Positions 1 to 10,432 of a DNA stretch of 64,000 nt are shown one piece after another. The position numbers and the translations under genes are program-made. The stretch comes from Mycoplasmopsis californica. Its GTDB lineage: Bacteria; Bacillota_I; Bacilli_A; Mycoplasmatales; Metamycoplasmataceae. How positions within the stretch are numbered: the stretch's first letter is position 1; the number at the start of each line of letters is the position of its first letter. The stretch is from positions 682,001 through 746,000 of the forward strand of contig NZ_CP007521.1 in assembly GCF_000695835.1 (NCBI RefSeq), read 5' to 3'. The notes below the pieces were generated by a model. It saw only the letters and a list, made by a program, of their open reading frames with translations. It made no database searches and was not told the origin of the DNA.

Positions 1-1
1 T

Positions 2-106
2 CTGGGTTCAATTGATGGATTTGTTAAAGCTACCATTGATTACGCCTTAGAAAACGATGAAATTAAAGCTAGCATCAGCGACTATATAAGAGCGAAAAAT
101 CTATAA
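2..106 (+). CDS. C-terminal end of an unidentified protein (5' truncated)
   Basis: An open frame runs in from the left edge and ends at TAA 104-106, giving the last 34 residues, which end in YIRAKNL. The tail is mixed helical and charged, with no motif I recognise, so no function is assigned. It is followed after 22 nt by the Nudix gene, whose Shine-Dalgarno-like ACGGAG lies just before its ATG, so the two may be cotranscribed. Confidence 0.6.
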   Translation: MGSIDGFVKATIDYALENDEIKASISDYIRAKNL

Positions 107-128
107 ATATTGTTAAAACGGAGTAAAA

Positions 129-668
129 ATGAGTAAAAACTCTGAATTATTTAGAAATGAATGGATTAGTGTTTATCAATCCGAAAAAGGATTTACATAT
201 TGCCAGCGTAAAAGTGTCGATTCTATTGCTGCGTTACTATACAGAATGATTAATGGCAAATATGAATTTTTAATCCACTATCAACCTTTACCCGAAATTA
301 AACAAAAAAAATATTGAGACCAGCCTTATGCATGTCCCATCACCGGCAGTATAGAAGACAATCAAAGTCCAATTGATTGCTGTATAAATGAAGTGAAAGA
401 AGAAGCCGGGTTTTACATAAATAGATTAAATATAAAGAAAATAATCAAAAATATAGCTACAACACAAATGAATGAACAGGTATTCAACCTTCTAGTTGAT
501 GTAACAAATTTAGAACAATTCCCTCCAAAAACTGACGGCTCAATTTTTGAAGCTGTTGCATTTAATAAATGAGTAGATCAGGAGGAGTTTGAATCAATTT
601 TATTAAATGAATATACCCTTAGCTCACTTCACACTTTATACTTATGATTTTTAAAATCTATTTCTTAG
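129..668 (+). CDS. Nudix-family hydrolase with degenerate Nudix box
   Basis: Reading TGA as Trp gives 179 residues starting at ATG 129, six nt after GGAG. Residues around 73-95 match the Nudix pattern G-x5-E-x7-R-E-U-x-E-E-x-G: the G, the E-V-x-E-E-A-G core and the following hydrophobic residue are present, but the first Glu is Gln and the Arg is Asn. The metal-binding EE pair is kept, so catalysis is possible but specificity is unclear. Nudix proteins cleave nucleoside diphosphates linked to another group, such as ADP-ribose, NADH or NTPs. It precedes tRNA-Ser and is probably in an operon with the truncated gene before it. Family membership is fairly sure; the substrate is not. Confidence 0.75.
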
Positions 669-822
669 GAATTTAGTCTTCTTAAAATAAACCTCAGTAA
701 AAATAATCTTTATTATTTAATAAAGCATTTAAAAATGCAATTTTTGTTATTTCGCATTCATTTAAACTATTACACAAATTAATGTTCTTTGCTTTTTTAA
801 TTAATTAAAATATTTTTTAATA

Positions 823-828
823 TATAAT
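823..828 (+). promoter_or_regulatory. -10 box of tRNA-Ser promoter
   Basis: TATAAT lies 17 nt before the first base of the tRNA in an A/T-only stretch. No clear -35 box is visible, which is usual for mollicute promoters. Confidence 0.6.
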
Positions 829-844
829 TTAAAAGCAAAAATAC

Positions 845-935
845 GGAACAGTACTCAAGTGGCTGAAGAGGCGGTCCTGCTAAGACTGTAGGGGTGGCAA
901 CACCCGCGGAGGTTCAAATCCTCTCTGTTCCGCCA
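845..935 (+). tRNA. tRNA-Ser (anticodon GCT)
   Basis: A 91-nt type II tRNA. The acceptor stem ggaacag/ctgttcc is perfect. The anticodon loop CTGCTAA gives GCT, reading AGC/AGT serine codons. There is a long variable arm (ggggtggcaacaccc) and a T-loop GTTCAAATC. Discriminator G and CCA are encoded at 932-935. It has its own TATAAT just upstream, so it appears to be a single-gene transcription unit. Confidence 0.95.
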
Positions 936-1008
936 TTTTTTTTATTATTTTTTATACAATTTTTACAAAATATTAAAATATTAATAATAAATAAATAAGC
1001 GAGGAATT

Positions 1009-3699
1009 ATGAGCCAACTTGACCCGAATTTAAAACAAGGACTAACTTCTCAACAAGTTCGAGAAGCCTTGGCGAAATATGGCGAAAACGCACTAATTAA
1101 AAATAAAAAAATTAATCCGATTGTTGCTTTTTTCAAGCAATTTATCGATCCTATGATAATTCTTTTAATTATTGGTGCGACAATTTCACTAGGTTTATCA
1201 ATTTTTGAACACGTCAGTGGTAAAAAAACTGGTGCAGACTTGGTTATTAGCTATGTTGAACCAGCAATTATTATGTTAGTAATTATTTTAAACTCATTGC
1301 TGGGCGCATATCAAGAAGTAAAATCTGACCGTGCTGTTAGAGCACTTGAAAAATTAAATGAAACATATGCGAATGTTGTACGCGATGGAGTTGTGCGTAA
1401 AATCAAAGCAACAGAATTAGTTCCAGGGGACGTGATTATTTTAGCTGCCGGCGATACAATAAGTGCTGATTGTAAAATAATCGAATCATCTAATTTAATG
1501 GTTGTTGAAGCTTCTTTAACCGGCGAAAGTTTGCCTGTTAATAAAAAAGCTAACTTTAATAAACCTGCAAACGCAATTTTAGCCGAAAATACTCACTTAT
1601 TATATTCAAGCACTTATGTGACTAATGGAAAAGCCATTGCACTTGTAATTGCAACAGGGGTAGATACTGAAATTGGTAAAATCAATGATTTAATTCAGAA
1701 ACAGGGTAAAAATATCACGCCTTTACAGTATAAATTGAATAAATTAGGCAAATGATTTGGAATTGGTGGAATTATTTTGCTGTTTATCAGTTTAATTATT
1801 CAAATTTTATTAAACAATTTAACCACTGGATCTTGAAGCAATCTAGACATTTATACTCACGCTACAGTTACGGCAATTAGTTTAGCTGTTGCCGCAATTC
1901 CAGAAGGTCTTTTAATATTTACAACTGTGATATTATCCGTTGGCATTAAAAATCTCGCGAAGGAAAAAGCTCTTGTCAAAAACCTTTTAGCTGTTGAAAC
2001 ACTAGGTTCAGCTTCAATTATTTGTACTGATAAAACCGGTACCTTAACTGAAAATAAAATGAAAGTTGTCAACGCGTATAATCTTGTGAATGACGAAGAG
2101 TTAAATACTGAAAACACTAAAAAATTTGAGCAAATAGCAACGTATTTAACCTTGTGCAACGATGCTTTTATTACTTTTGACGAGCAAAATAAGAAATTTA
2201 ACGAGGTTGGAGATCCAACTGAAACCGGAATGTTAATTTGAGCGAATGAGTATAAAATCACTAAGGAATCATTAAAAAATCAATATACAATAGTTCATTC
2301 AATACCTTTTGATAGTGATCGGAAAATGCACTCAGTACTTGTTAAACATAATGATCAGCAGTTTATGATAACAAAAGGTGCTCCTGACATAATTATTGCT
2401 AAATCAAACAATATTAATAAAGATAAAATAGCTGAAATCAATGAAAAATGATCTTCACAATCGTATAGAGTTATTGCTCTTGCGCGTAAAAAAATCACTG
2501 CGTCGTCAATTGATTTTGTTGATGAAGATGACTTTGAATTTATCGGAATGATCGCTTTAATGGACCCGCCAAGAGAACTTGTTAAAGAGAGCGTGCTCGC
2601 CGCTAAAAAAGCTGGTATTAAAACAGTGATGATTACAGGGGATCACATCACAACCGCAAAAGCTATTGCTTTAAATTTGGGTATTTATGAAGACGGAGAC
2701 ATGTGTGTTAGTGGCTCAGAATTGTCAAGCTGAGATGATGTCAAATTGCGAGAAAACGTGTCTAAAATCAGTGTTTATGCTCGCGTAAACCCCGAAGATA
2801 AGCTTAGAATTGTTAAAGCTTGACAATCACACGAAAAAGTAGTTTCAATGACTGGTGATGGCGTGAATGATGCTCCGGCTTTAAAAGTTGCTGATATCGG
2901 TTGTTCAATGGGTATCACTGGAACCGATGTTTCAAAACAAGCTTCAGATTTAATCCTAGTAGATGACAACTTTAACACAATTGTTAGTGCTATTAAAAAT
3001 GGACGCTCGACATTTGACAAGATTAAAACAATTATTATGAACTTGCTAATTTCTTCACTTGCTGAAATTGTAGTTATGCTTGTTGGTATGGTCGCTTTCT
3101 TTTTCGCTTACAAGGGAAAATACCAAGAATTTTATATTTTTGGAGCAAGCCAACTTTTATGAATTAATCTTGTTTCACACGGATTGCCAGCAATTGCTCT
3201 TGGACTAGTTGAGAGCGAAAAAGACGTAATGAATAGAAATCCATACAATAAAAAAGAAAGTATTTTTTCACGTGGAATGGGTACATATTTAATTTGACAA
3301 TCAACCCTATTAAGTCTTGCAACTCTTGTTTCATATGTTATTGGTGCTGAATATGCTATCGCAAATAATCTGGATCTTGCAAAAGTAGCATCAACTTGTG
3401 GTTTTATAACATTAGGTTTAGCTTGCGGAATTAACACGATTAATTTTGTGAGTGAAAAATCCATTTTTATGTCCTCAATTAAAAAATACTGATTAGTATG
3501 AGTCGCAATAATATTTTCAGCAACAACTATTTTACTAATTGCATTAATCCCTTCACTTTCACACGTTTTTCGAATGGCTGACATAACTCAACATCCAAAA
3601 CTTATTATTAGTTCATTAAGTCTTGGTTTATGTTTGATTATAACCCATGAAATAATTAAAATTGTTAAGCAAATAATAAATTTTAAATTAAGTAAATAA
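1009..3699 (+). CDS. cation-transporting P-type ATPase, calcium (P2A) type
   Basis: 896 residues with several TGA-Trp codons; ATG 1009 follows GAGGA. The domains run in the usual order: N-terminal cation-ATPase region ([16 protein letters not shown]), paired membrane helices at about 45-110, actuator loop with SLTGES near 171, M4 with AVAAIPEGL, phosphorylation motif CTDKTGTLT with Asp341, [16 protein letters not shown] near residue 617, and a six-helix C-terminal membrane block. The PEGL motif and overall length match the PacL/SERCA-like group, which extrudes Ca2+ using ATP, although Na+/K+-type transport cannot be excluded. Its terminator palindrome was the target of the IS30-family element that follows. 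Confidence 0.92.
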
Positions 3700-3715
3700 G
3701 TTAAAAAAACTTGAA

Positions 3716-3735
3716 AACACAGCATAAGCTGTGTT
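3716..3735. repeat. left copy of 20-bp direct repeat (IS target duplication)
   Basis: The palindrome aacacagcataagctgtgtt occurs here and again at 5103-5122, exactly bracketing the IS30-family element. This copy sits just behind the ATPase stop codon and lacks the T-run that follows the other copy, so it looks like half of a terminator duplicated on insertion. Confidence 0.85.
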
Positions 3736-3743
3736 GCTTGATT

Positions 3744-3762
3744 GTAAGTTCAAGTGCAACAC
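3744..3762. repeat. IS left terminal inverted repeat
   Basis: gtaagttcaagtgcaacac is the exact reverse complement of 5076-5094. Outward, the pattern cttgatt versus ctaaata continues the match imperfectly to about position 3736. Confidence 0.9.
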
Positions 3763-3862
3763 AAATTAATGTAAAATTAAATTGTGGGGCTTGAACTTTT
3801 TTGTTTCGATTATTCTTTAAAATAAAAAAAGAAAAAAGCTCCAAATTGGCCAGGAACTTCAT

Positions 3863-4878
3863 ATGAATTATAGCATTAAAAAATATACCCATATAACAAA
3901 AAGTGATAGAGAAGCAATTAAAAGTTATTTAGAAATAAATTTATCAATAAGAAAAATTGCAAATATATTACATAAAAACCCATCTACAGTAAGTAGAGAA
4001 ATAAAAAGAAATTTAGATAAATTTGGGAAATATTCCCCATTTTATGCTGATATCAAAGCCCAAAGACGTCATTATCATAAATATTATTTTAAATTTTTGA
4101 ATAGTAAATATAGTGAATTTAGTGAATTATTTCTTTAGTAAAAAAATTTGACAAAAAATATTATGGGGTAAAACTTACCCATAAATATATAAAAGAGAAT
4201 TTTAAAATTAAAATCCCTTGCTTAAAAACAGTATTCAATTGAATCAAAACAAATAAATGAATAATCAAAAGATCAAATTTATTGCGTTCCTCATATAAAA
4301 AGGGTGGAAAAAGACATGCAAGCGTAATTAGTCGCCTTGTAACATCAGCTGATTATGTATTCCCGATATGAACAAGACCCAAATCGATAGATAATCGTGA
4401 AGAATATGGTCATTGAGAAGCTGATATGATAGTTGGGAAAAGAGCTACTGGATATAACAACATTCTTACTTTAACAGAGAGAAAAACCAGAGTCGGTTTT
4501 GCGATTTTGATACCAAGTAAAAACCCAATGAAGGTGAATGCAGCATTAAGAAAACTCCTTTTAGAAAGACAATTAATAGTAAAAACTATAACTATTGATA
4601 ATGGCATAGAATTCGAAAAAATAGGTATTTTGGCAAAATGACTCGATATAAAAATATATAGAGCTGAGCCATACGCCTCTTTTCAAAGAGGATCAAACGA
4701 ACACTGAAATGGACTTATAAGACGCGAATACAAAAAAGGATTTGATTTTAATCAAATTTCGCAAGAAATATTAGACCAAATTACCAAAAGAATAAATGAT
4801 ATGCCAAGAGAAATTTTGGGTTGAAAATCTGCCAATGATTTATTTATCGAGGCTAACTTTTACGGCCTAGTATGATAG
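3863..4878 (+). pseudogene. IS30-family transposase, one frameshift
   Basis: ATG 3863 follows AGGA. Residues 1-91 carry the IS30 helix-turn-helix (IRKIANILHKNPSTVSREIKRN region). This frame stops at TAG 4136-4138, but the rest of the protein continues without loss in the -1 frame from about 4135 (LVKKFDKKYYG) to TAG 4876-4878. The second part holds the catalytic Asp in YGHWEAD, the second Asp in TIDNGIEF, and the Glu in RGSNEHWNGLIRREY, so the DDE triad is intact. A single extra T in the ttctttag run explains the break. IS30 transposases are normally one ORF, so this copy is probably inactive, although ribosomal slippage cannot be ruled out. Confidence 0.85.
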
Positions 4879-4932
4879 TCGCTTATTATGTTGCATAAGC
4901 TCTATCCGCTTACACAATCCGCCTCTTTATTT

Positions 4933-5004
4933 TCTAACCCCAAACCCCTTGAAAAGGGACTTTTCTTTCTTCCTAACCCCCAACCCCTTGCATAAGGGGC
5001 TTTT
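4933..5004 (+). terminator. tandem terminator-like hairpins in the IS 3' region
   Basis: Two similar units, 4933-4965 and 4970-5004, each have a C-run/G-run hairpin followed by T residues. The second is the better (cccctt-gcat-aagggg then ctttt). They lie behind the transposase and could block read-through out of the IS. Confidence 0.55.
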
Positions 5005-5075
5005 ATCGTAACTAATATTTGCAAAAAATGAGAAAAAAATCATTAAAATGTTAAAATAAAAAAAGCCAAGTGCAT

Positions 5076-5094
5076 GTGTTGCACTTGAACTTAC
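5076..5094. repeat. IS right terminal inverted repeat
   Basis: gtgttgcacttgaacttac is the perfect inverted partner of 3744-3762. Confidence 0.9.
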
Positions 5095-5102
5095 TATTTA
5101 GG

Positions 5103-5128
5103 AACACAGCATAAGCTGTGTTTTTTAT
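5103..5128 (+). terminator. ATPase terminator palindrome, right copy of the IS target repeat
   Basis: aacacagc-ataa-gctgtgtt (5103-5122) forms an 8-bp stem with a 4-nt loop and is followed by a T-run. This has the form of a rho-independent terminator. It is the original U-tract side; the insertion separated it from the ATPase gene. Confidence 0.75.
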
Positions 5129-5153
5129 TCTGAAAACCTATACACTTCAACAA

Positions 5154-5183
5154 AAAAGCTAACACTTTACAATGTCAGCTTTT
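5154..5183 (-). terminator. secA terminator
   Basis: An 11-bp stem with one mismatch (aaaagctaaca/tgtcagctttt) lies 13 nt beyond the secA stop. On the minus strand the stem is followed by a T-run. Confidence 0.7.
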
Positions 5184-5196
5184 ATTAAGTTTAAAT

Positions 5197-7749
5197 TTAA
5201 TTCTCGTTAAGAAAATCAATGTTAACTTCTGTATTTGCAACTTCTTGTTGCTGTTCCGCCAGCTCCTGATTCTCTTTGGCGACATAATATAATTCCAATC
5301 ATTGTTTTTCTTTTTCGACATCACTCATATTATCGTCGTCAAAATTAATAATGCTTCGAATACTCAAAAATAAAGGGTCGTTTCTCACTTCAACAGGGAT
5401 TAATGTGTCTGCTCCTTGGCGATCATCGAATATCGACCTAGAAACATCTGTAGCAATATTAGCCAGCATTTGATCAAATTTTTTGCTTCCCTCCTCAGTA
5501 TAAACCTGATAAGGGTTTTTTTGAGAATACTGAACTAAATTAACATTAGAACGTAATTTATCCATAGTATTAATATGATTTTGTCAATATCTATCTAACA
5601 CTGATAAAACTGTGTTTTTTTCAGTATAAAGTAAATAATCTTTCGATAAAAAATTCTCATAATTTTCGCGTCAATGTTGATACATACCGATTATTTTTTC
5701 AATTAAATATTCTTTCATATCACTTTCATGAATTTTTGAAATTTCATCTAGATTGAATTTATCTCGAACTCCTCGCCCTAAAAATTGATTGTTTAAGTAA
5801 TTTAACAAGCGATCATGAATAAATGTACCAGTCTTAGTTAAGAATTCTTTTTGATTAACAATTGAATTCGCTGCATTTTTCATCATTCTTTCAATTATGT
5901 GGCTAATATCCTCTTGAACCAGAATTAAATCACGTTGAGTATAAAAAACATCCCTTTGTTGGCGAATAACATCGTCATAATGCAACACACTTTTACGAGA
6001 ATCGTAATTAAAACCCTCAATTTTTTTCTGAGCCGCTTCAAAACCCGAAATTAATGATTTAGTAGTTATCTCTGAATCGCCTTTATCTTTAAATTGTTCC
6101 TTAAATTCAAGATAATTAGCAAAACGACGCATTAATTGGTCGTCTAAGGATACATAAAACTTCGAGGTGCCAGGATCACCTTGACGTCCACTACGCCCAC
6201 GTAATTGGTTGTCAATCCTACGACTTTCCGCGCGATCAGTACCAATCACATATAATCCGCCCAATTCTTTTGCTTCTGGTGATAATTTAATATCTGTACC
6301 ACGTCCAGCCATATTTGTTGCAATAGTAACTGACTTAACTTGCCCAGCATCTGCAATAATTTGTGCCTCTGAAGCATTTTGTTTAGCGTTTAAAACTGTA
6401 TGAGGTATCATCGCTTGCAATAAAAATGAGTGTAAAATCTCAGAATCTTCAATTTGAGCTGTACCAACTAAAACAGGTTGCCCTTTTTCGTAAAGTTCTT
6501 TAATTTTTTCAGTTACAGCAGTTCATTTTCCGTATGCAGTTGCGAAAATTGAGTCTGGCAAATCTTTCCTTATAACCGGTTTATTTGTCGGAACAACATT
6601 AACACGCATGTTGTAGATATCAATAAATTCTTGCTCTTCTGTTTTAGCTGTCCCTGTCATTCCGCAAAGCTTTGTAAACATACGGAAAAAGTTTTGGTAA
6701 GTGATTGTTGCTAATGTTTTTGTTTCATTTTCAATCTCAACACCAGCACACGCTTGAATCGCTTGTTGCAACCCCTCTGAATAGGCTCTACCTTCCATTA
6801 TACGACCTGTAAAAGCATCAACTAATTCAATTTTCCCATCACGAACAATGTATTCAACATTTTCGCGCATAACTTTATGAGCTCGCAATGAATTTTGAAT
6901 CCGGTGTACCATTTCGCTGTTTTCAAAACTGTATAAATCATTGTAACCAAAATATGAATTAGCCCGCTGAACACCACTAAAAGTTAATAAAATAGCTTTT
7001 GTTTCTTCATCAATCTCATAATCATCTTCGGTTAAAGTTCGAACAAAACGATCGGCTAAAAAATACTCCTTGGTATCCTCGCCCTCTCCACCAGAAATAA
7101 TTAATGGGGTCTTAGCTTCGTCAATCAGGATAGAATCAGCCTCGTCAATTAAACAAAAGTTCAGTCCTCGTTGAACTTTTTCACTCATTGATGAAGCCAT
7201 ATTATCACGTAGGTAGTCAAATCCTAATTCTGAGTGTACTGAGTAAGTAATGTCAGCTGCATAAGCTGCTCTTTTTGATTCAGGATCCATTTGAGCTTTG
7301 TTTATGCCAACACTCATTCCTAATCAATTAAAAACTTGTCCCATTTCAATCGCATCACGCTCAGAAAGGTATTCATTAACAGTTGAGACAATAGCTCCTT
7401 TCCCTTCAAGAGCGTTTAGGTAAACCGGGGCAATAGAGGTTATTGTTTTACCCTCGCCGGTTTTCATCTCGGCAACAGATGCCATATCTAGGAGCAAACC
7501 GCCTAGCATTTGAACGTCATAAGGTCTTTTGCCAAGAACACGTTTTGTCGCTTCTCTTGAAACTGCAAAAACTTCAGCTCGCATCGATTCTAATGTTTCA
7601 CCCGCTGATAAACGAGCTTTAAATTGAACTGTTTTATTTTGCAAATCCCTATCACTTAATTTAGAGATTATTGGCTCGTACTGATTAATTTTCTTTAAAG
7701 CTTTTTCAGCAATACGCATTTCTGTTGATTTAAATTCAAATAATTTCAT
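5197..7749 (-). CDS. secA: preprotein translocase ATPase SecA
   Basis: 850 residues; ATG at 7749, and the stop is TAA. SecA motors bind pre-proteins and push them through SecYEG using ATP. Visible motifs are Walker A MKTGEGKT at 95-102, LIDEAD at about 200-205, the SecA signature [26 protein letters not shown] and [25 protein letters not shown]. The C-terminus ends in an acidic stretch without the zinc-binding SecB-interaction tail, as expected for bacteria lacking SecB. Several TGA-Trp codons interrupt the gene in the standard code. It appears to be monocistronic, with a terminator at 5154-5183. Confidence 0.97.
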
Positions 7750-7858
7750 ATTTACATATTTTACCTTAAATATAAATTAAAATTTATATATTATAAAGAC
7801 AATTGATTCTAAAATTACGATTGGCGATTAAATAGTGATAATACTGTAAACCGTCAAT

Positions 7859-7883
7859 AAAAAACGCTTTTTTGCGTTTTTTA
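7859..7883 (-). terminator. terminator behind HAD phosphatase
   Basis: The hairpin aaaacgc-ttttt-gcgtttt overlaps the stop codon of the minus-strand HAD gene and has A/T runs on both sides, so it could also work for the other strand. Confidence 0.6.
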
Positions 7884-8753
7884 TCGATTTAATTTAGCTT
7901 TTTGACGCTCAATTTTTGCACTTATCTCAGCTTTCTCAAACTCCAGACGAGTACGGTAAATATAATCCACTATCGCATCACCTAAGCCGTTTTGTTCTAC
8001 CGAAGCAGCATATAATTTTACTTTGCTTTTAATCTTCTGCGAAGCATTATCCATTGCGTATGAATATCCTGCAATTGCAAGCATGCTCAAGTCATTTTCA
8101 CTGTCGCCTATTGCCATAACATTATTTATTGATGTTTTGAAAATCTTTTCACACAAATATTTAAGAGCATTCCCTTTTGAAATTCCCTTTGCTGTAATTT
8201 CAATGTGCGAATCCAGTAGCACAACCTCAGCACTTACATTTTTTTCAATTATTTGTTTATAAATACTTTTCATTTTTTCTACCGGTTCAATAACTTCGAG
8301 CTTAAATACTCCTTTTATTGCACTTTTGGTTAAATTATAGTTACTGAAATCATTGAAAAATTCATAAAATTCTCTAGTTTTTGAGCTTGTGTTATATAAT
8401 CCAAAATCCGTTTCAGAATTTCAAGATATCGCACCATTATTCGCTTCAACAATGGCCATAACTTTTTCTAAATCTTGCTCAGGAATAATATTTTTAAAAA
8501 CATATTCCTGATATTTCATATCATAAATCTCGGCACCGTTTGAACACACAACATATCTACATTCTAACTCAGTCGCTAAGTCTTTTATTTTTTGATACAA
8601 TGGATTTCCAGTAACTATGACAAATTCCACGCCTTGTTTTTTAGCTTCGAGTACTGATTTTTTAGTCGCAGAAGACAATTTATGACCTGGAAATTCATAA
8701 ATTGTTCCGTCAGCATCACTAAAAATAATTCTTTTAAACTCCAAATTTCCCAT
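7881..8753 (-). CDS. Cof-type HAD-superfamily phosphatase
   Basis: 290 residues. Motif I is DADGT near residue 14, motif II IVTGN, and motif IV GDSENDLSML near the C-terminus with the upstream Lys in ISKGNALK, the normal layout of Cof/YidA-like sugar-phosphate or flavin-phosphate phosphatases with a C2 cap. The Asp pair DxD needed for the phospho-aspartate intermediate is present. The ATG shares its A with the TAA of gpmI (TAATG), so translation is coupled to the glycolytic gene ahead of it. The substrate cannot be told from sequence. Confidence 0.88.
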
Positions 8754-10243
8754 TAGATTAATGAATCCTCAGTCATTTCAACCGGTTTTTCAATTCCCAT
8801 ATATTTTAAAATAGTTGGCGCTACATTTCCTAATTTACCATCTTTTAATACAACTTGCTTGTCTGTGCAAACTAGCATAACTGGATTATCAGTGTGCTTG
8901 GTTGCTGGACCGCCTTTTTTATCTATCATAACTTCGGCATTACCGTGATCTGCTGTAATAAATAAAGTAACATCGTGCTCATTCGCTCATTGAAGCACAC
9001 GCTCTAGCTGAGTGTCTAACACTTCAACAGCCTTAATAGATGCAGTTAAATTACCTGTATGACCAACCATGTCAGGATTAGCATAATTCATTATAACTAA
9101 ATCATAATTTAATCCTTTTTTAATTAAATTATCAGTAATTTCCCTTGCACTCATTTGTGGTGCTAAATCATATGTTGCAACTTTTAATGAATCAACCATA
9201 ATACGATCTGAATTTGGATAAATGACATCAACACCACCATCCATAAAGTATGTAACGTGTGAATATTTCTGTGTTTCTGCTAATCTTAATTGTTTTAAAT
9301 TATTTTTACTTATAACCTCGCCAATAGGATTTTTAACTTTCATTTCTTCAATAGCAATTTGCGAATCAATGCCCTCATATTTCATCATTGTCACAAAATT
9401 TGCGATTTTAACTTTTATTTTAGGAATGTATTCAAATAATTGAGATCCAATTAAACAGTGAGAAAGTTGGCGTGCTCTATCTGGTCTAAAATTAAAGAAA
9501 ATTACTGAATCACCGTCTTCAATAAATAAACCATTCTTTTGCTTTGCCGGCACAATAAATTCATCAGTGATGTTTTGTGAATACATTGATAAAACATATT
9601 CTTTTATATCTTCAAACTCCTGAGAAGTTTTTCCTAAAATTGCATCTAAATGCGATTGCACGCGATCGAACATTTTATCACGGTCCATACCGTAATAACG
9701 ACCCCCAATTGAAGAAATTTTATATCCGTATTTTTCACACAGTGAATTAACCTTTTCAATTGAATTCATTATTGATTTAGGCGCAACATCACGCCCATCT
9801 CCAATTAAATGCAACGAAACTTTTTCTAATCCTTGAAGATGCGCGATCTCAATTAATTCGAATAGGTGTTCCTCGTGTGAATGCACACCCCCTGGACTCA
9901 ATAACCCGATTAAATGCAATGTCTTATTAGAATCTTTTACACTTTGCATTGCATTTAAAAATATTTTGTTTTGTCTATAATAACCCGTCTTTATTGAATG
10001 ATTAATTAAACTTAAGCCTGTATAAACAACACGGCCAGCACCAATATTTAAATGACCTACTTCCGAATTACCCATTTGTCCTTCAGGTAACCCAACGTGG
10101 CTTCCTGAGGCCTGTAATAATGAATTAGGATACTCATTTAATAATTTATCTAAGGTTGGCGTATTCGCTAAATCAAATGCATTACCTTCATATTTTTGAC
10201 CAATACCTAACCCGTCAATTACAATTAAAACTGTTTTTTTCAT
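8753..10243 (-). CDS. gpmI: 2,3-bisphosphoglycerate-independent phosphoglycerate mutase
   Basis: 496 residues with one TGA-Trp near the C-terminus. It interconverts 3- and 2-phosphoglycerate in glycolysis and depends on Mn2+. The sequence shows the N-terminal metal Asp in VLIVIDGLG, the catalytic serine region [32 protein letters not shown], and the C-terminal metal cluster [11 protein letters not shown] and TADHGNAE. Length is slightly below the usual 510. ATG follows AAGGAAAA. It is the first gene of a two-gene unit with the HAD phosphatase and diverges from dnaX. Confidence 0.96.
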
Positions 10244-10432
10244 ATTTTCCTTCTATTTGTATCTTAATAATTTTATATTTTTTGTACCCGTAAATTCTAA
10301 AACTGTATTTTTAATCTTAAATTAGTGGTATCTTTATCATTTAAATTTTAATAATTATTGCATTTTTTTATTATCTTTATTTAGATAATATTAATAATTA
10401 ATATAATTAAATATATAAACAAAGGGGGCGAA

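Larger units (their letters stand above)
3736..5102 (+). mobile_element. IS30-family insertion sequence (IS1630-like), about 1.37 kb
   Basis: It is bounded by a perfect 19-bp inverted repeat (3744-3762 and 5076-5094) that continues outward imperfectly for about 8 more bases on each side, and is flanked by a 20-bp direct repeat. It encodes an IS30-type DDE transposase broken by one frameshift. From general knowledge, IS1630 of Mycoplasma fermentans has a similar size and makes unusually long, variable target duplications, so this is my closest comparison; identity was not computed. About 200 bp of non-coding sequence with hairpins lies between transposase and right end. Confidence 0.85.

Noticed and set aside
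1857-2261. Long minus-strand ORF inside the P-type ATPase gene
   Set aside because: It is the mirror of a strongly conserved coding frame (CTDKTGT region) and has no family motif.
3132-3584. 150-aa minus-strand ORF over the ATPase C-terminus
   Set aside because: Antisense shadow of membrane helices; no ribosome site or homology pattern.
3744-5122. CRISPR-like repeats
   Set aside because: Repeats here are IS inverted ends and a target duplication, only two copies each; no array of regular spacers is seen anywhere in the window.
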